From assembly GCA_013215385.1 (NCBI GenBank), contig JABSOY010000024.1, positions 1 to 64,000 of the forward strand: a DNA stretch of 64,000 nucleotides, in the 5' to 3' direction. The notes under the pieces were generated by a model. That model was not told the DNA's origin, did not search any database, and saw only the letters and a program-made list of their open reading frames with translations. Source of the stretch: Colwellia sp. (GTDB lineage: Bacteria > Pseudomonadota > Gammaproteobacteria > Enterobacterales > Alteromonadaceae). Position 1 is the first letter of the stretch, and the number at the start of each line of letters is the position of its first letter. Both the position numbers and the translations under genes were made by a program. Positions 15,623-24,883 of the stretch are shown here, one piece after another.

Positions 15623-17583
15623 AGTGGATTTCCAGTATAGGAGAATAAGGTCATAAGCTGTCGAAGGTTCTTTAAGAAAACAGTATTTTTAGGTTGATTA
15701 GCAAGTTGACGATTAATGTGCTCTTCCAGTGCTTGCTCAGAATTAATCTTGCTTAAATCGATCAAAGTGACAGGTTCTTTTTTCAAGTGTGATATTTCGC
15801 TTATATTGTCTAACAAGGCTAACCATTGAGTCAGTTCAATATTGATAACCTGCAATGAGGGGCTGGTTAAAACAAATTGCAACGAAATTCTCGATATGGA
15901 TTCGAGACTAAAAGATAAAAATAACGTCTTAATTACATGCTCAATTACCTGTTCATTTTCTATTGGACCTATGGTCAACGATAGGTTTTTATGATTTTTT
16001 AATAACTCAGGGAGTGCTTTAAGCTGTTGGTTAATGTCGGGAATCCTTATCGCTAAAGAATGTTTAATTTTATAACGACCAAGTTTTTGTACCAGCTCTT
16101 GATATTTAGGCTGTTTAATGATGTCGATATTAAATACTGCGGTATCAATGTTTTTGGTGAAAAAAAGTTTAGTTATTGCATCAATATCATTAATGAATAT
16201 TGAATTCTTTTCAATTAAGATACTTCTTTTACCATGCCGTGCTCGGTTATCCAGCGGCGAAGGAATATTAACTTTAATCAGCTGCGATTTATCATAGGGC
16301 GCTTTATTATATAGCTGGATATTAACAAAGTTACGATATAGCAACTCCGTAGTATTTACTAAAGCCAACTTTGAATAAAAATATTCCAGTAGTTGTTTAT
16401 TTAACAAATTCTGGCTAGCTAAGTTATTTTGTTCTTGGTACTCAAATAATGCTCGTCTAAGTCGTTCTCGGCTAAGTGATAAATTGAATTGAATATCTAT
16501 TGCAGCAGTGAGCTTATTTTGATGCTCAACGTATGAACTACGGAGTTGTTTTTCAATATCAGCTTGGGTTATTGCAAAATCCAATGCTTTTTTGTCAACT
16601 TGATAATTTTTGAAGTGCTTCTTTCCTGAGAATAAAGGTAAGCTATATCTAAGTCCAAGAGTCCATTCATCTTTAAGGTTATTAAATGAATTGTCGTCAG
16701 CCAAATTAGTGCTAGTACCGTATCTGACATAGAGTTTTAGCTTTTGCTGGATTAATGAATCGCGTTCTTTATTAAGTAATGTTTCTTGAAGTTTTTTTAG
16801 TTTAGCTTGTTGTTGACTTGATTGATGTTGATATAAAATTTCGTTAATATCTAAATCAAATAGAGGTAGTAGGTTTGATGATTTTTTTACATGTTTTTTC
16901 TGTGATATTGTTGCATATTGACGCTCATTCATTGCCTTAAGCAAGGTGATTTCTTGAACTCTCTTTTCTTCTTTGATAATCTCATCAATAAATATTTGTT
17001 TTGAAAAATAGGATTTTTTTAATGTGCGGATATAATCTGAACTATAGGAAAGAATGTCTTCTATTGCTTGTATTCTATATTGACTAAATATTTTACTAAG
17101 AGCTGCTTGTTGGCAAAGAGCTTGATTTTTTTTCTGTTTATCTACAGCCTTTAGTTGAAAAAGGTCATATTCAGCAGCCATAATTTTTTGTGTCAATTTA
17201 TTTTCGTAATATCCACCACCTAATAAGTGAAATGCGAGTCCAATATAGGCCGAACTATTACTATCATGTGAAATACGCAAGCCTGATTCCAGATCCATTT
17301 CAAGTAATTTGATATCTTTATTTGCTTGATATTTAATTTTTTTTAATAGCGCGTCAATGTCTTTATTTTTACATGGTATGTTTAAAATTTTTTGTATGGC
17401 CAAATCTGGCTGATCGTAGCTTTCCTCTGTTTGCATTATTTTTAAAGCTTGTTCGATAAAGTCGCTGTTAGGCAATGTTGCCTGCGCTTTAGTAATTAAG
17501 CTGGCAACAACAAACAAGCTTATAAAAATGCCAAATACTACTATGCAATTGAGCACTCTATCCTTCCTGATCATTGTCGTCAT
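15619..17583 (-). CDS. TolC-like outer-membrane efflux protein with extra C-terminal domain
   Basis: This protein has 654 residues; usual TolC-family length is about 420-490. A signal segment (about 10-35) is followed by two long helical repeats with short strands typical of outer-membrane efflux proteins (YIGLAFHLLGGGYYENK; WTLGLRYSLPLFSGKKH; helices around 140-235 and 340-430). Residues about 445-654 form an added alpha/beta region (RSILIEKNSIFINDIDAITK, LSLTIGPIENE, ISRISLQFVL) that I cannot assign; it would be periplasmic. It is the first gene of the export operon, about 100 bp downstream of aceF, with AAAGGA upstream of its ATG. Confidence 0.75.
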   Translation of the reverse strand: MTTMIRKDRVLNCIVVFGIFISLFVVASLITKAQATLPNSDFIEQALKIMQTEESYDQPDLAIQKILNIPCKNKDIDALLKKIKYQANKDIKLLEMDLESGLRISHDSNSSAYIGLAFHLLGGGYYENKLTQKIMAAEYDLFQLKAVDKQKKNQALCQQAALSKIFSQYRIQAIEDILSYSSDYIRTLKKSYFSKQIFIDEIIKEEKRVQEITLLKAMNERQYATISQKKHVKKSSNLLPLFDLDINEILYQHQSSQQQAKLKKLQETLLNKERDSLIQQKLKLYVRYGTSTNLADDNSFNNLKDEWTLGLRYSLPLFSGKKHFKNYQVDKKALDFAITQADIEKQLRSSYVEHQNKLTAAIDIQFNLSLSRERLRRALFEYQEQNNLASQNLLNKQLLEYFYSKLALVNTTELLYRNFVNIQLYNKAPYDKSQLIKVNIPSPLDNRARHGKRSILIEKNSIFINDIDAITKLFFTKNIDTAVFNIDIIKQPKYQELVQKLGRYKIKHSLAIRIPDINQQLKALPELLKNHKNLSLTIGPIENEQVIEHVIKTLFLSFSLESISRISLQFVLTSPSLQVINIELTQWLALLDNISEISHLKKEPVTLIDLSKINSEQALEEHINRQLANQPKNTVFLKNLRQLMTLFSYTGNPL

Positions 17584-17683
17584 ACTAGTACGCTTTTCCT
17601 TTAAAATAATTTGTAATAAATATCATTGTTGACCTTTGATTCGCTTTAAATATTTTTGTTGAGATATTTTAAATTTCGACGTC

Positions 17684-19390
17684 TTACAAATTAAACGCTA
17701 GCAATGCCGGGTCTTCACAATAACTTTTTAAACGTGCTAAAAATCGAGCTGCATCGGCGCCATTGATTATTCTATGGTCAAAACCCAGTGATACATTCAT
17801 CATCAAACGTGGCACAAAACTGCCTTGCTCTGGCGCAACGCCTTTATCTTGCGCTAAACGTGGTAACCATTGTGCGGCAGTCACACCTAAAATAGCTGCT
17901 TCAGGCCAATTAATGACTGGCATTATGCCCGTGACACCTAAGCCACCCAAGTTAGAAATAGTCATTACTGAACCTTGCATATCAGCCGGTTTCAACTTGC
18001 CATCACGTGCTTTAATACTGATTTGTGTTAGATCTTGGGCAAGCTCTACAATAGACTTAGTATTAACATCTTTAATGACAGGAACCACTAGACCTCTTGG
18101 TGTATCTACTGCAACACCGATATGGCGATAATCGCGGAAGACAAATTCTTTATTATTTTCATCATAAGCTGCTGAGAATACAGGGAACTCATTGATCACT
18201 TGTGCTAACAATTTGGTCAAAATAGCAGTGATAGTTAATGAGCCACCTTGAGATTTAACTTGGTCTTTATGACGTTTACGGGCATTTTCAAGGTCGGTAA
18301 TATCAATTTCTTGTTGGATCCAAGCATGTGGAATGCGTTGACAACTATGCGACATATTTTCAGCAGTAACTTGTTGGATGCGCGTAGCTGCTTCACGTCG
18401 TATTTCACCAAAGGTTGAAAAGTCAGGTAAAGGTTTTTGCACCATACTTGCGTTATTATTATTGATGCCAGCATCAGAGGTTTGCATCTTTTTCTTAGTA
18501 TAGGCTTTAACATCATTGCGACTAATTCGTCCGCGAACACCGCTACCTTTGAGCTGTGCTAGTTCAATGCCCAATTGACGCGCCAAGCGGCGTGCCGATG
18601 GACCGGCGCTAACCGACTGGTTATTATCATTAACTTCAAGCGTTGCTAACGTAGCATTTGGCATATTTGTGGCCAGTTTTTCTACCTTCTGCTTTTTCGC
18701 TTCAGCTTTAATTTCTGGGCTTGTTACTGGGGCGCTTACTTGATTAACTGCGCCTTGCTCAGCTTTACTCTCATTTGTCATGGTTAATTTAGCAAACTTG
18801 TCGCCCATTTCGACCTTTTCGCCAACGTTTAGCAAAAAGTCGTCAATAATGCCTTCATATTCACTGGGTACTTCCATCACCACTTTATCGGTTTCGACTT
18901 CCAAGAGGTTGTCACCAATACTGACTTTGCTGCCCGGTTCTACTAAGAGTGATAAAACGATACCGGTTGTAGTGCTATCGCCCAATTCAGGAATAGTTAG
19001 TTCAATTTGTTTTACTGGTGTGGTATCACAAGCACCAATACTCTTTTCTACCTGCGTAATAGCTTCTTCACTAGTTACTGCTTGGCCTGATTGCTCCGTA
19101 CTCTCATCAAAAATATCAGCGGAAATACCATCTTGAACAACTGGGCTCAACTCTGCAGGGCTCAGCAGGGCAAATTCCGTACCCATTGCAACGGTATCGC
19201 CAACGTTAATCTCAAAACTGTTAATAATACCGGCTTGTTCGGTCGGCACTTCCATCACAACTTTGTCGGTTTCTACTTCTAATAAGTTATCACCGATATT
19301 GACTTTACTGCCCGGCTCAACCAAAAGTGATAACACAATACCCGTTGTGGTGCTGTCTCCCAATTCAGGGATAGTTAATTTAATTGTCAT
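17684..19390 (-). CDS. aceF: Pyruvate dehydrogenase E2, dihydrolipoamide acetyltransferase
   Basis: E2 core of the pyruvate dehydrogenase complex: it transfers acetyl groups from lipoamide to CoA. Order: lipoyl domain 1 (Lys43 in ETDKVVMEVP), lipoyl domain 2 (Lys170 in the same motif), E1/E3-binding domain (AGPSARRLARQLGI, about 258-295), catalytic domain ending in DHRIINGADAARF. His539 is present; the usual Asp is Asn543, as I recall for Azotobacter-type E2p, so the enzyme is probably active. It has two lipoyl domains, against three in E. coli. The first 45 residues of each lipoyl domain are nearly identical, but the DNA differs at many synonymous positions, which points to selection rather than recent duplication. 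It lies 9 bp after aceE. Confidence 0.97.
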   Translation of the reverse strand: MTIKLTIPELGDSTTTGIVLSLLVEPGSKVNIGDNLLEVETDKVVMEVPTEQAGIINSFEINVGDTVAMGTEFALLSPAELSPVVQDGISADIFDESTEQSGQAVTSEEAITQVEKSIGACDTTPVKQIELTIPELGDSTTTGIVLSLLVEPGSKVSIGDNLLEVETDKVVMEVPSEYEGIIDDFLLNVGEKVEMGDKFAKLTMTNESKAEQGAVNQVSAPVTSPEIKAEAKKQKVEKLATNMPNATLATLEVNDNNQSVSAGPSARRLARQLGIELAQLKGSGVRGRISRNDVKAYTKKKMQTSDAGINNNNASMVQKPLPDFSTFGEIRREAATRIQQVTAENMSHSCQRIPHAWIQQEIDITDLENARKRHKDQVKSQGGSLTITAILTKLLAQVINEFPVFSAAYDENNKEFVFRDYRHIGVAVDTPRGLVVPVIKDVNTKSIVELAQDLTQISIKARDGKLKPADMQGSVMTISNLGGLGVTGIMPVINWPEAAILGVTAAQWLPRLAQDKGVAPEQGSFVPRLMMNVSLGFDHRIINGADAARFLARLKSYCEDPALLAFNL

Positions 19391-19399
19391 TTTTATCCC

Positions 19400-22084
19400 T
19401 TAGATACTAGTTGGATTTATTTTGTCACTGTTAATGTTTAGCTTGGTCATGGCGTTTTGTAGTTCAGTCAAACTTAAATGATTATTTTTGTGGAGAGCAT
19501 ATAAAGCGGCATGAGAAATATATGCTGCACTTACTTCAAAGTGGTCGCGTAATTCAGGACGCGCTTCACTTAAACCGTAACCGTCGGTACCTAAGGCGAG
19601 ATAATCTTTCGGCATCCAACGAGCAATGCCTTCTGCCAATGATTTCATGTAATCAGTAGCGGCAATGAAAACACCTTGTTCATCTTTGAAAAGTTGCTCT
19701 AAGTAGGGAACTTTAGCGGTTTTATCTGGATTTAAACGATTCCAGCGGTCACAACTTTCCGCTTCTCGGGCGAGTTCAATAAAGCTTGGCATGCTCCAAA
19801 TATCGACACTATATCCATCGTCTTCGAGCTGTTTTGCGGCCATAAGTGCTTGTTGCATAATAGAGCCACTCGATAATAAGTGAATTTTCTGTTCAGCATT
19901 AGCATCTTGCTGCTCAGAACGATGATAGCAATAGCCACCTTTAATAATGCCTTCTAGTACGCCTTCACTCTGTGGTAAAGCGGGCATCGAGTGATTCTCG
20001 TTATAAAGTGTTAGGTAGTAAAAAATGTCTTCTTGTTTTTCATACATGCGTTCTATGCCATCACGCACAATGACCGCCACTTCATAACCAAAGGCGGGAT
20101 CATAACTTTTCATATTAGGTATAGTACTGGCCATAATATGGCTGTGACCGTCTTGATGCTGTAAACCTTCACCGTTAAGCGTTGTTCTACCAGCGGTGCC
20201 ACCTAGCAAAAAACCACGACAAAGCATATCGCCACCACTGAAGATCATATCGCCAACACGTTGAAAGCCAAACATCGAGTAGAAAATATAAAACGGAATG
20301 GTCGGTATACCGTGCATAGCATAAGCAGTACCAGCTGCCAAGAATGATGCAAGGCCACCTGTTTCACAGATACCCTCCTGTAAAATTTGTCCATCGGTCG
20401 TTTCTTTATAAGGCATTAAACTTTCCGCATCTACTGGGGTATATTTTTGCCCTTCATGAGAATAAATACCGGCGACTTTGAATAATCCATCCATACCAAA
20501 TGTTCGCGCTTCATCGGGAACAATTGGCACAACATATTTTCCAATTTCTTTATCTTTCATTAATTTAGATAATAAACGTACCATTGACGAGGTTGTTGAT
20601 ATTTGACGTTTGCCACTGTCTTGTAAAAACTCACTGAGTTTTTCTAATGATGGTGTATTGAGGTTCGGGCAATTGACTTTTCTTTCCGGTAAATAACCAC
20701 CTAACTCTTTACGGTGCGTATGGAGATAGCGAATAATATCACTGTCTTCTGCTGGTCGATAAAAATCGGCACGCACTATTGCATCATCGGCTAGCGGAAT
20801 TTGATAATCACGGGCACATTTTAAACGCTCTTCTGGTGATAAGTTTTTCTTCTGATGGGCGGTATTTCGTCCCTGAGCAGAAGTACCCATGCTATCGCCC
20901 TTAACGGTTTTAACTAAGATAACCGTCGGTTTTCCACTGTTTTTATTGGCTTTAGCAAAGGCGGCATAGACTTTTTTAGGATCTTGACCACCGCGTTTAA
21001 TTTCTTTGATTTCTTCATCGGTTAATGAATTCATCATTTTTTCGAGTTCAGGGTTATTTTCGACCCACAGCTCTCGTTGGCGACCACCTTCGGAAACCGA
21101 AAAGTATTGATAATCACCATCAACCGCTTCATCCATTCGCTTGCGCAGTATACCTTCACTGTCTTGTGCTAATAACGTGTCCCAACCAGAGCCCCAAATG
21201 ACTTTTTCAACATTCCAGTCGGCGCCACGGAAACTACGCTCTAATTCTTGAATGATCTTACCGTTACCTCGCACGGGGCCATCAAGACGCTGTAAATTAC
21301 AGTTGACTACTAAGACCAAGTTATCAAGGTTTTCTCGAGCCGCAATATTAATGGTACCTAGCACTTCAGGTTCATCAGATTCACCATCACCAATAAAACA
21401 CCAAATTTTGCCACCATCTTTAGGTTTTAAACCGCGGTTTTCTAAATACTTGGCGAAACGCGCCTGATAAATAGCGGTTGGCGTTGATAAGCCCATAGAC
21501 GCATTTGGCATTTGCCAAAAATCAGGCATTAATCTGGGGTGAGGGTAAGAGCTTAAACCACCATCAGAACTTTTTTGACGGCGAAAATTTTTCAGTTGTG
21601 ATTCGCTTAGTCGACCTTCAAGAAATGCCCGAGCATAAACACCAGGGGCCGCATGAGGTTGAACCATCACTAAGTCGCCACCATAGTTACTGCTCTTGTT
21701 GCGGAAAAAATGATTAAAGCCAACTTCGAGCATGGTCGCTGCTGATGCATAGGTAGCAATATGACCACCGACGCCACTACCATTATCAGCCGCTTGCAAA
21801 ACCATCGCCATTGCATTCCAGCGATTAATATTTTCAATGCGCTTTTCCATTTCGATATCACCGGGATATCTTGGCTGGTCATGGACAGCAATGGTATTAA
21901 TGTAGGGAGTATTTAATGTCGCTTCTTCAATAGCAATACCGTTATTTAGCGCGTGCTCTTGAACCACACGCAATATTTCTCTGACTCCTGCGTTGCCATA
22001 CTCCCTGTTAATATAATCTAAAGAGTCTTTCCATTCTTTTTTATCTAGGGATAATTCATCTAATGCTAAATAGTCAGTTGTCAT
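19400..22084 (-). CDS. aceE: Pyruvate dehydrogenase E1, homodimeric type
   Basis: This thiamine-diphosphate enzyme of about 894 residues decarboxylates pyruvate and acetylates lipoyl groups on AceF. Full length for the homodimeric class. GDGESDEPEVLG starts the ThDP/Mg motif, and NNLVLVVNCNLQRLDGPV-like sequence follows. The transketolase-type pyrimidine and C-terminal domains are present (GGDMLCRGFLLGGTAGRTTL; YLALGTDGYGLSEARPELRD). The frame can start at GTG 22087, but ATG 22084 is adjacent and better placed after AGAGAA. No lpd gene follows aceF, so E3 must be encoded elsewhere. The divergent upstream gene is an Lrp/AsnC regulator, not a GntR-type PdhR. Confidence 0.97.
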   Translation of the reverse strand: MTTDYLALDELSLDKKEWKDSLDYINREYGNAGVREILRVVQEHALNNGIAIEEATLNTPYINTIAVHDQPRYPGDIEMEKRIENINRWNAMAMVLQAADNGSGVGGHIATYASAATMLEVGFNHFFRNKSSNYGGDLVMVQPHAAPGVYARAFLEGRLSESQLKNFRRQKSSDGGLSSYPHPRLMPDFWQMPNASMGLSTPTAIYQARFAKYLENRGLKPKDGGKIWCFIGDGESDEPEVLGTINIAARENLDNLVLVVNCNLQRLDGPVRGNGKIIQELERSFRGADWNVEKVIWGSGWDTLLAQDSEGILRKRMDEAVDGDYQYFSVSEGGRQRELWVENNPELEKMMNSLTDEEIKEIKRGGQDPKKVYAAFAKANKNSGKPTVILVKTVKGDSMGTSAQGRNTAHQKKNLSPEERLKCARDYQIPLADDAIVRADFYRPAEDSDIIRYLHTHRKELGGYLPERKVNCPNLNTPSLEKLSEFLQDSGKRQISTTSSMVRLLSKLMKDKEIGKYVVPIVPDEARTFGMDGLFKVAGIYSHEGQKYTPVDAESLMPYKETTDGQILQEGICETGGLASFLAAGTAYAMHGIPTIPFYIFYSMFGFQRVGDMIFSGGDMLCRGFLLGGTAGRTTLNGEGLQHQDGHSHIMASTIPNMKSYDPAFGYEVAVIVRDGIERMYEKQEDIFYYLTLYNENHSMPALPQSEGVLEGIIKGGYCYHRSEQQDANAEQKIHLLSSGSIMQQALMAAKQLEDDGYSVDIWSMPSFIELAREAESCDRWNRLNPDKTAKVPYLEQLFKDEQGVFIAATDYMKSLAEGIARWMPKDYLALGTDGYGLSEARPELRDHFEVSAAYISHAALYALHKNNHLSLTELQNAMTKLNINSDKINPTSI

Positions 22085-22230
22085 CACGATTCTCTGTTTT
22101 AATCATTTTTTTAGGTCTTATATCTTTTATTATTTTATGATATTTCGACAAATAGATGATTGCTTTTAATAGTGTCTTTTTGTCTGTTTTTGAAATATTA
22201 TGTCCCAAACTTGATTGATATGAGTAAATT

Positions 22231-22707
22231 GTGCCGAAAAATGAATTAGATAAAGTTGATTACGAAATTTTGCATCATTTGCAAAATGATGCCCGCATAA
22301 CGAATGCTGAATTAGCCGATAGGGTTTGTTTGTCACCATCTCCTTGTTTACGTCGTGTTAAAAACTTAGAAGAGGCCAATATAATCCAACGTTATACGGC
22401 GATAGTTGACCCTAAAGCGGTTGGCTTGCCGATCAGTGTTGTGGTTAATGTTTCGATGACTAATCAGGAGCGTTCACATTTAAATTTTTTTGAGCAACGT
22501 TTAGCTGAATGTGAGGAAGTTATGGAAGCCTATCTAATGTCAGGAAATACTGACTATATGTTACGGATTGTGGTGCCAGATATAGAAGCCTACGAAAGGT
22601 TTTTATTTGACAAATTAACACCTATCCCTGGTGTCACTGACATAAAAAGCAGTTTTGCTCTCAAACAATTGATTGGTCGTACAGAGTTGCCTTTAACCAG
22701 AAGTTAA
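22231..22707 (+). CDS. Lrp/AsnC family transcriptional regulator
   Basis: This 158-residue regulator has an N-terminal helix-turn-helix (residues about 5-60; ITNAELADRVCLSPSPCLRRVKN split around residue 25) and a C-terminal ligand-binding RAM domain (GNTDYMLRIVVPDIEAYERF). Start is GTG at 22231; an ATG at 22220 is in another frame. It is divergent from aceE across about 146 bp, so it may regulate aceEF and itself, sensing an amino acid or keto acid. That is inference from position; no operator was identified. Confidence 0.88.
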   Translation: MPKNELDKVDYEILHHLQNDARITNAELADRVCLSPSPCLRRVKNLEEANIIQRYTAIVDPKAVGLPISVVVNVSMTNQERSHLNFFEQRLAECEEVMEAYLMSGNTDYMLRIVVPDIEAYERFLFDKLTPIPGVTDIKSSFALKQLIGRTELPLTRS

Positions 22708-22897
22708 TCAGCGGCTTGCCTTGGTTTTTCGATTTTAGTGTCGAAGTTTGGCTAAGTTAGTTCTTATTTCTCTGCATGATAATTACTCATAAAAATTAAA
22801 TTAGTTCTGAATAATTTTAAATACCTGGTTAGTAATAACTATCTTTGCGAACAATTAAAAATCTGCAGACTTTAAGGTAATGTTGGCAATTTAAAAA
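22708..22897. other. Gap after the Lrp-like gene, first part
   Basis: The 317-bp gap 22708-23024 holds no ORF I can support. Its second half carries the third palindromic repeat copy and a convergent terminator, listed separately; the first 190 bases are plain AT-rich sequence. Confidence 0.5.
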
Positions 22898-22950
22898 TTT
22901 ATCTTAAAGTGAACTGACCATCAATATGCTTTCTGATAATGACTAATCAT
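22898..22950 (+). repeat. Interspersed palindromic repeat, copy 3
   Basis: ATCTTAAAGTGAAC, then GACCAT-CAAT-ATGCTT (imperfect palindrome), then a GATAATGACTAATCATTAAC tail. It is the most diverged of three copies, again between a gene end and a terminator. Confidence 0.5.
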
Positions 22951-22976
22951 TAACTATTACGACTTAAATAAAGAGT

Positions 22977-23004
22977 AAGAGCATAAATAATATTGCTCTT
23001 TTCT
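22977..23004. terminator. Terminator between convergent genes
   Basis: AAGAGCA (22977-22983) pairs with TGCTCTT (22994-23000), followed by TTCTC. It lies between the forward Lrp-like gene and the reverse DUF1801 gene. Confidence 0.5.
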
Positions 23005-23024
23005 CATATTATAGACTTGTATTA

Positions 23025-23483
23025 TTATCTCTGCTTTGATGCGCTTTCATAAATATTGACCCATTGTTCTACTGTCATTTTTTTAGCAAGTTGGCCGATT
23101 AATTGATAAGGTATTTTCTTTATATTTTTAAAGCGAATGCACGACTTACCCATATCTAGTTTATTAGTGCAATGCTTCGGGTATTCTTCTTTAAACCATG
23201 CTAATAAATCTTCATTGCTATATATGCCCATATGATAGATCGCGATAAAGTTCTTTTGAGAAGCAATGTTTATAAAAGGTAAAGGTAATTTAGGATCACA
23301 GTGATAGCCTTTTGGATAAATACTATGCGGAACAACATAACCTATCATCTTATAAGAATATACCTCGTCAAAGCCGGTAGGTAAATTATCAATAATAACT
23401 TCGCGGAGTCTATTGAAGACGACTCTTCTTTCTTGCGTGAGTGCATCTATATATGAGCTTATATCTTCTGGCTTGTTTTCCAT
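23025..23483 (-). CDS. DUF1801 domain protein
   Basis: This 152-residue soluble protein has the DUF1801 (YdhG/YdeI-like) pattern: an N-terminal helix with LTQERRVVFNRLREVI, the strand-rich core PFINIASQKNFIAIYHMG, and CIRFKNIKKIPYQLIGQLA. The fold is shared with iron-chaperone and frataxin-like proteins, but function in bacteria is unclear. It is a single-gene unit on the reverse strand. Confidence 0.75.
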   Translation of the reverse strand: MENKPEDISSYIDALTQERRVVFNRLREVIIDNLPTGFDEVYSYKMIGYVVPHSIYPKGYHCDPKLPLPFINIASQKNFIAIYHMGIYSNEDLLAWFKEEYPKHCTNKLDMGKSCIRFKNIKKIPYQLIGQLAKKMTVEQWVNIYESASKQR

Positions 23484-23632
23484 ATGACAAAATTGTTAAA
23501 GCAAATCATCCTTATAATTTAGCATACTTATTATTACATTCCATATGGAAACAATTAATAGTCATTTAACCACTTAATTTTTCTATAAGACTGCGATAGA
23601 ATTACCTGAATAAATAGCTTTCAGGAATACAA

Positions 23633-24181
23633 ATGAAGAACACCATAAACCACTACGGGTGGATAACTATTAGTGTACATTGGCTGGTTGCTATTACGGT
23701 CATTGGCTTATTTGCTTTAGGTTATTGGATGGTTGATCTTGGCTATTATGATCCTTGGTATAAACAAGGCCCTGATCTTCATAAAAGTATTGGCGTGCTT
23801 TTGTTTATTGTCATGGTAATACGTATTTTTTGGCGATACTTTCAAATCAAACCCGAAGCGCTAGATAGCCATACACCCATCGAAAAAAAAGCTGGGAGCA
23901 TAGTACATGTTTTCCTTTATTGCGCACTTTTTGTTTTGATGAGCAGCGGTTATTTAATCTCAACCGCAGACGGTCGAGCCATCGATATTTTTAATCTTGC
24001 ATCTGTAGCCAGTTTGGGTGAGCTATTTGCTGATCAAGAAGATCTCTCTGGCCTAATACATAAATACCTTGCTTATGCTCTGATGTTTACTGTTGTTTTA
24101 CATGCGTTGGCGGCATTAAAACATCACTTTATCGATAAAGATAACACCTTATTAAGAATGTTAGGTAACAGAAAACTCTAA
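23633..24181 (+). CDS. Cytochrome b561 family protein
   Basis: This 182-residue inner-membrane di-heme cytochrome has four membrane helices. Likely heme ligands are His in VHWLVA (about 17), DLHKSIG (about 50), and HKYLAYALMFTVVLHALAAL split across about 143-157. The family moves electrons between quinols and periplasmic partners. It is followed 61 bp later by a YceI-family gene, a pairing common in proteobacteria and consistent with YceI binding an isoprenoid quinone. Co-transcription is inferred. Confidence 0.9.
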   Translation: MKNTINHYGWITISVHWLVAITVIGLFALGYWMVDLGYYDPWYKQGPDLHKSIGVLLFIVMVIRIFWRYFQIKPEALDSHTPIEKKAGSIVHVFLYCALFVLMSSGYLISTADGRAIDIFNLASVASLGELFADQEDLSGLIHKYLAYALMFTVVLHALAALKHHFIDKDNTLLRMLGNRKL

Positions 24182-24242
24182 ATAAAACCATATTAGAGAT
24201 AATATGATAAAAAATTAATGATTAAACGACAGAAGGAACAAC

Positions 24243-24815
24243 ATGAAAAAATTATTATTAGCTTCAACACTAACCGCGCTTTTATTAGCTCCATTAAGCC
24301 AAGCAGCAGACTATACCGTTGATTACAAAGGCGCACATGCTTCAGTAAACTTTAAAATTAAGCATTTAGGCTATAGTTGGTTAACAGGTCGTTTTGACAA
24401 ATTCAGTGGTGAATTTAGTTATGATGAAAAAAATGTTTCAGCATCAAAAATTGAAATTTTGATTGATACTACTAGCTTGAATTCTAATCACGCAGAGCGA
24501 GATAAACATTTACGTAGTGGTGATTACCTTGATGTAAACGCATTTAGTACAGCTAAATTTTCTAGTTCTAAAGTGACGGACAAAGGTAATGGAAACTTAG
24601 AGATTAAAGGTTTATTAACGTTGCATGGTGTTAGTAAAGAGATCATTATTGATGCGGTTAAAATTGGTGAAGGTAAAGACCCATGGGGTGGGTACCGTGC
24701 TGGATTTAGTGGTACAACTAAAATTGGTTTAGCTGATTTTGGTATATCAGCAAATTTAGGACCAGCTTCAACGCATGTTGAGTTAGAATTTCATCTTGAA
24801 GGTGTTCGAAAGTAA
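24243..24815 (+). CDS. YceI family periplasmic lipid-binding protein
   Basis: This 190-residue protein has a clear signal peptide with cleavage at SQA-AD (about residue 21). The mature part is the YceI lipocalin-like barrel (YTVDYKGAHASVNFKIKH begins it; GYSWLTGRFDKFSGEF; LTLHGVSKEIIIDA; FGISANLG). YceI relatives bind isoprenoid chains such as ubiquinone. AGAAGGA precedes the ATG. It is probably co-transcribed with the cytochrome b561 gene and ends at a strong terminator. Confidence 0.92.
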   Translation: MKKLLLASTLTALLLAPLSQAADYTVDYKGAHASVNFKIKHLGYSWLTGRFDKFSGEFSYDEKNVSASKIEILIDTTSLNSNHAERDKHLRSGDYLDVNAFSTAKFSSSKVTDKGNGNLEIKGLLTLHGVSKEIIIDAVKIGEGKDPWGGYRAGFSGTTKIGLADFGISANLGPASTHVELEFHLEGVRK

Positions 24816-24826
24816 TATAAAGCTCA

Positions 24827-24873
24827 ATTGAGCTTGAACATTGAATGTTGCAAGCTCAATATCTTTATTTTTT
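24827..24873 (+). terminator. Rho-independent terminator of the cytochrome b561-yceI unit
   Basis: ATTGAGCTTG plus AACATT pairs with AATGTT plus CAAGCTCAAT, with one bulged G, followed by ATCTTTATTTTTT. It starts 12 bases after the yceI stop. Confidence 0.85.
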
Positions 24874-24883
24874 AAACCGTCTT

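Noticed and set aside
17684-17800. AceF active-site damage (Asn in place of Asp in the HRxxDG motif)
   Set aside because: From memory, Azotobacter-type E2p enzymes carry Asn at this position and are active, so it is a lineage trait rather than a defect.
18860-19390. Recent gene conversion between the two AceF lipoyl domains
   Set aside because: The proteins are nearly identical over 45 residues, but the DNA shows many synonymous differences, so selection explains it.
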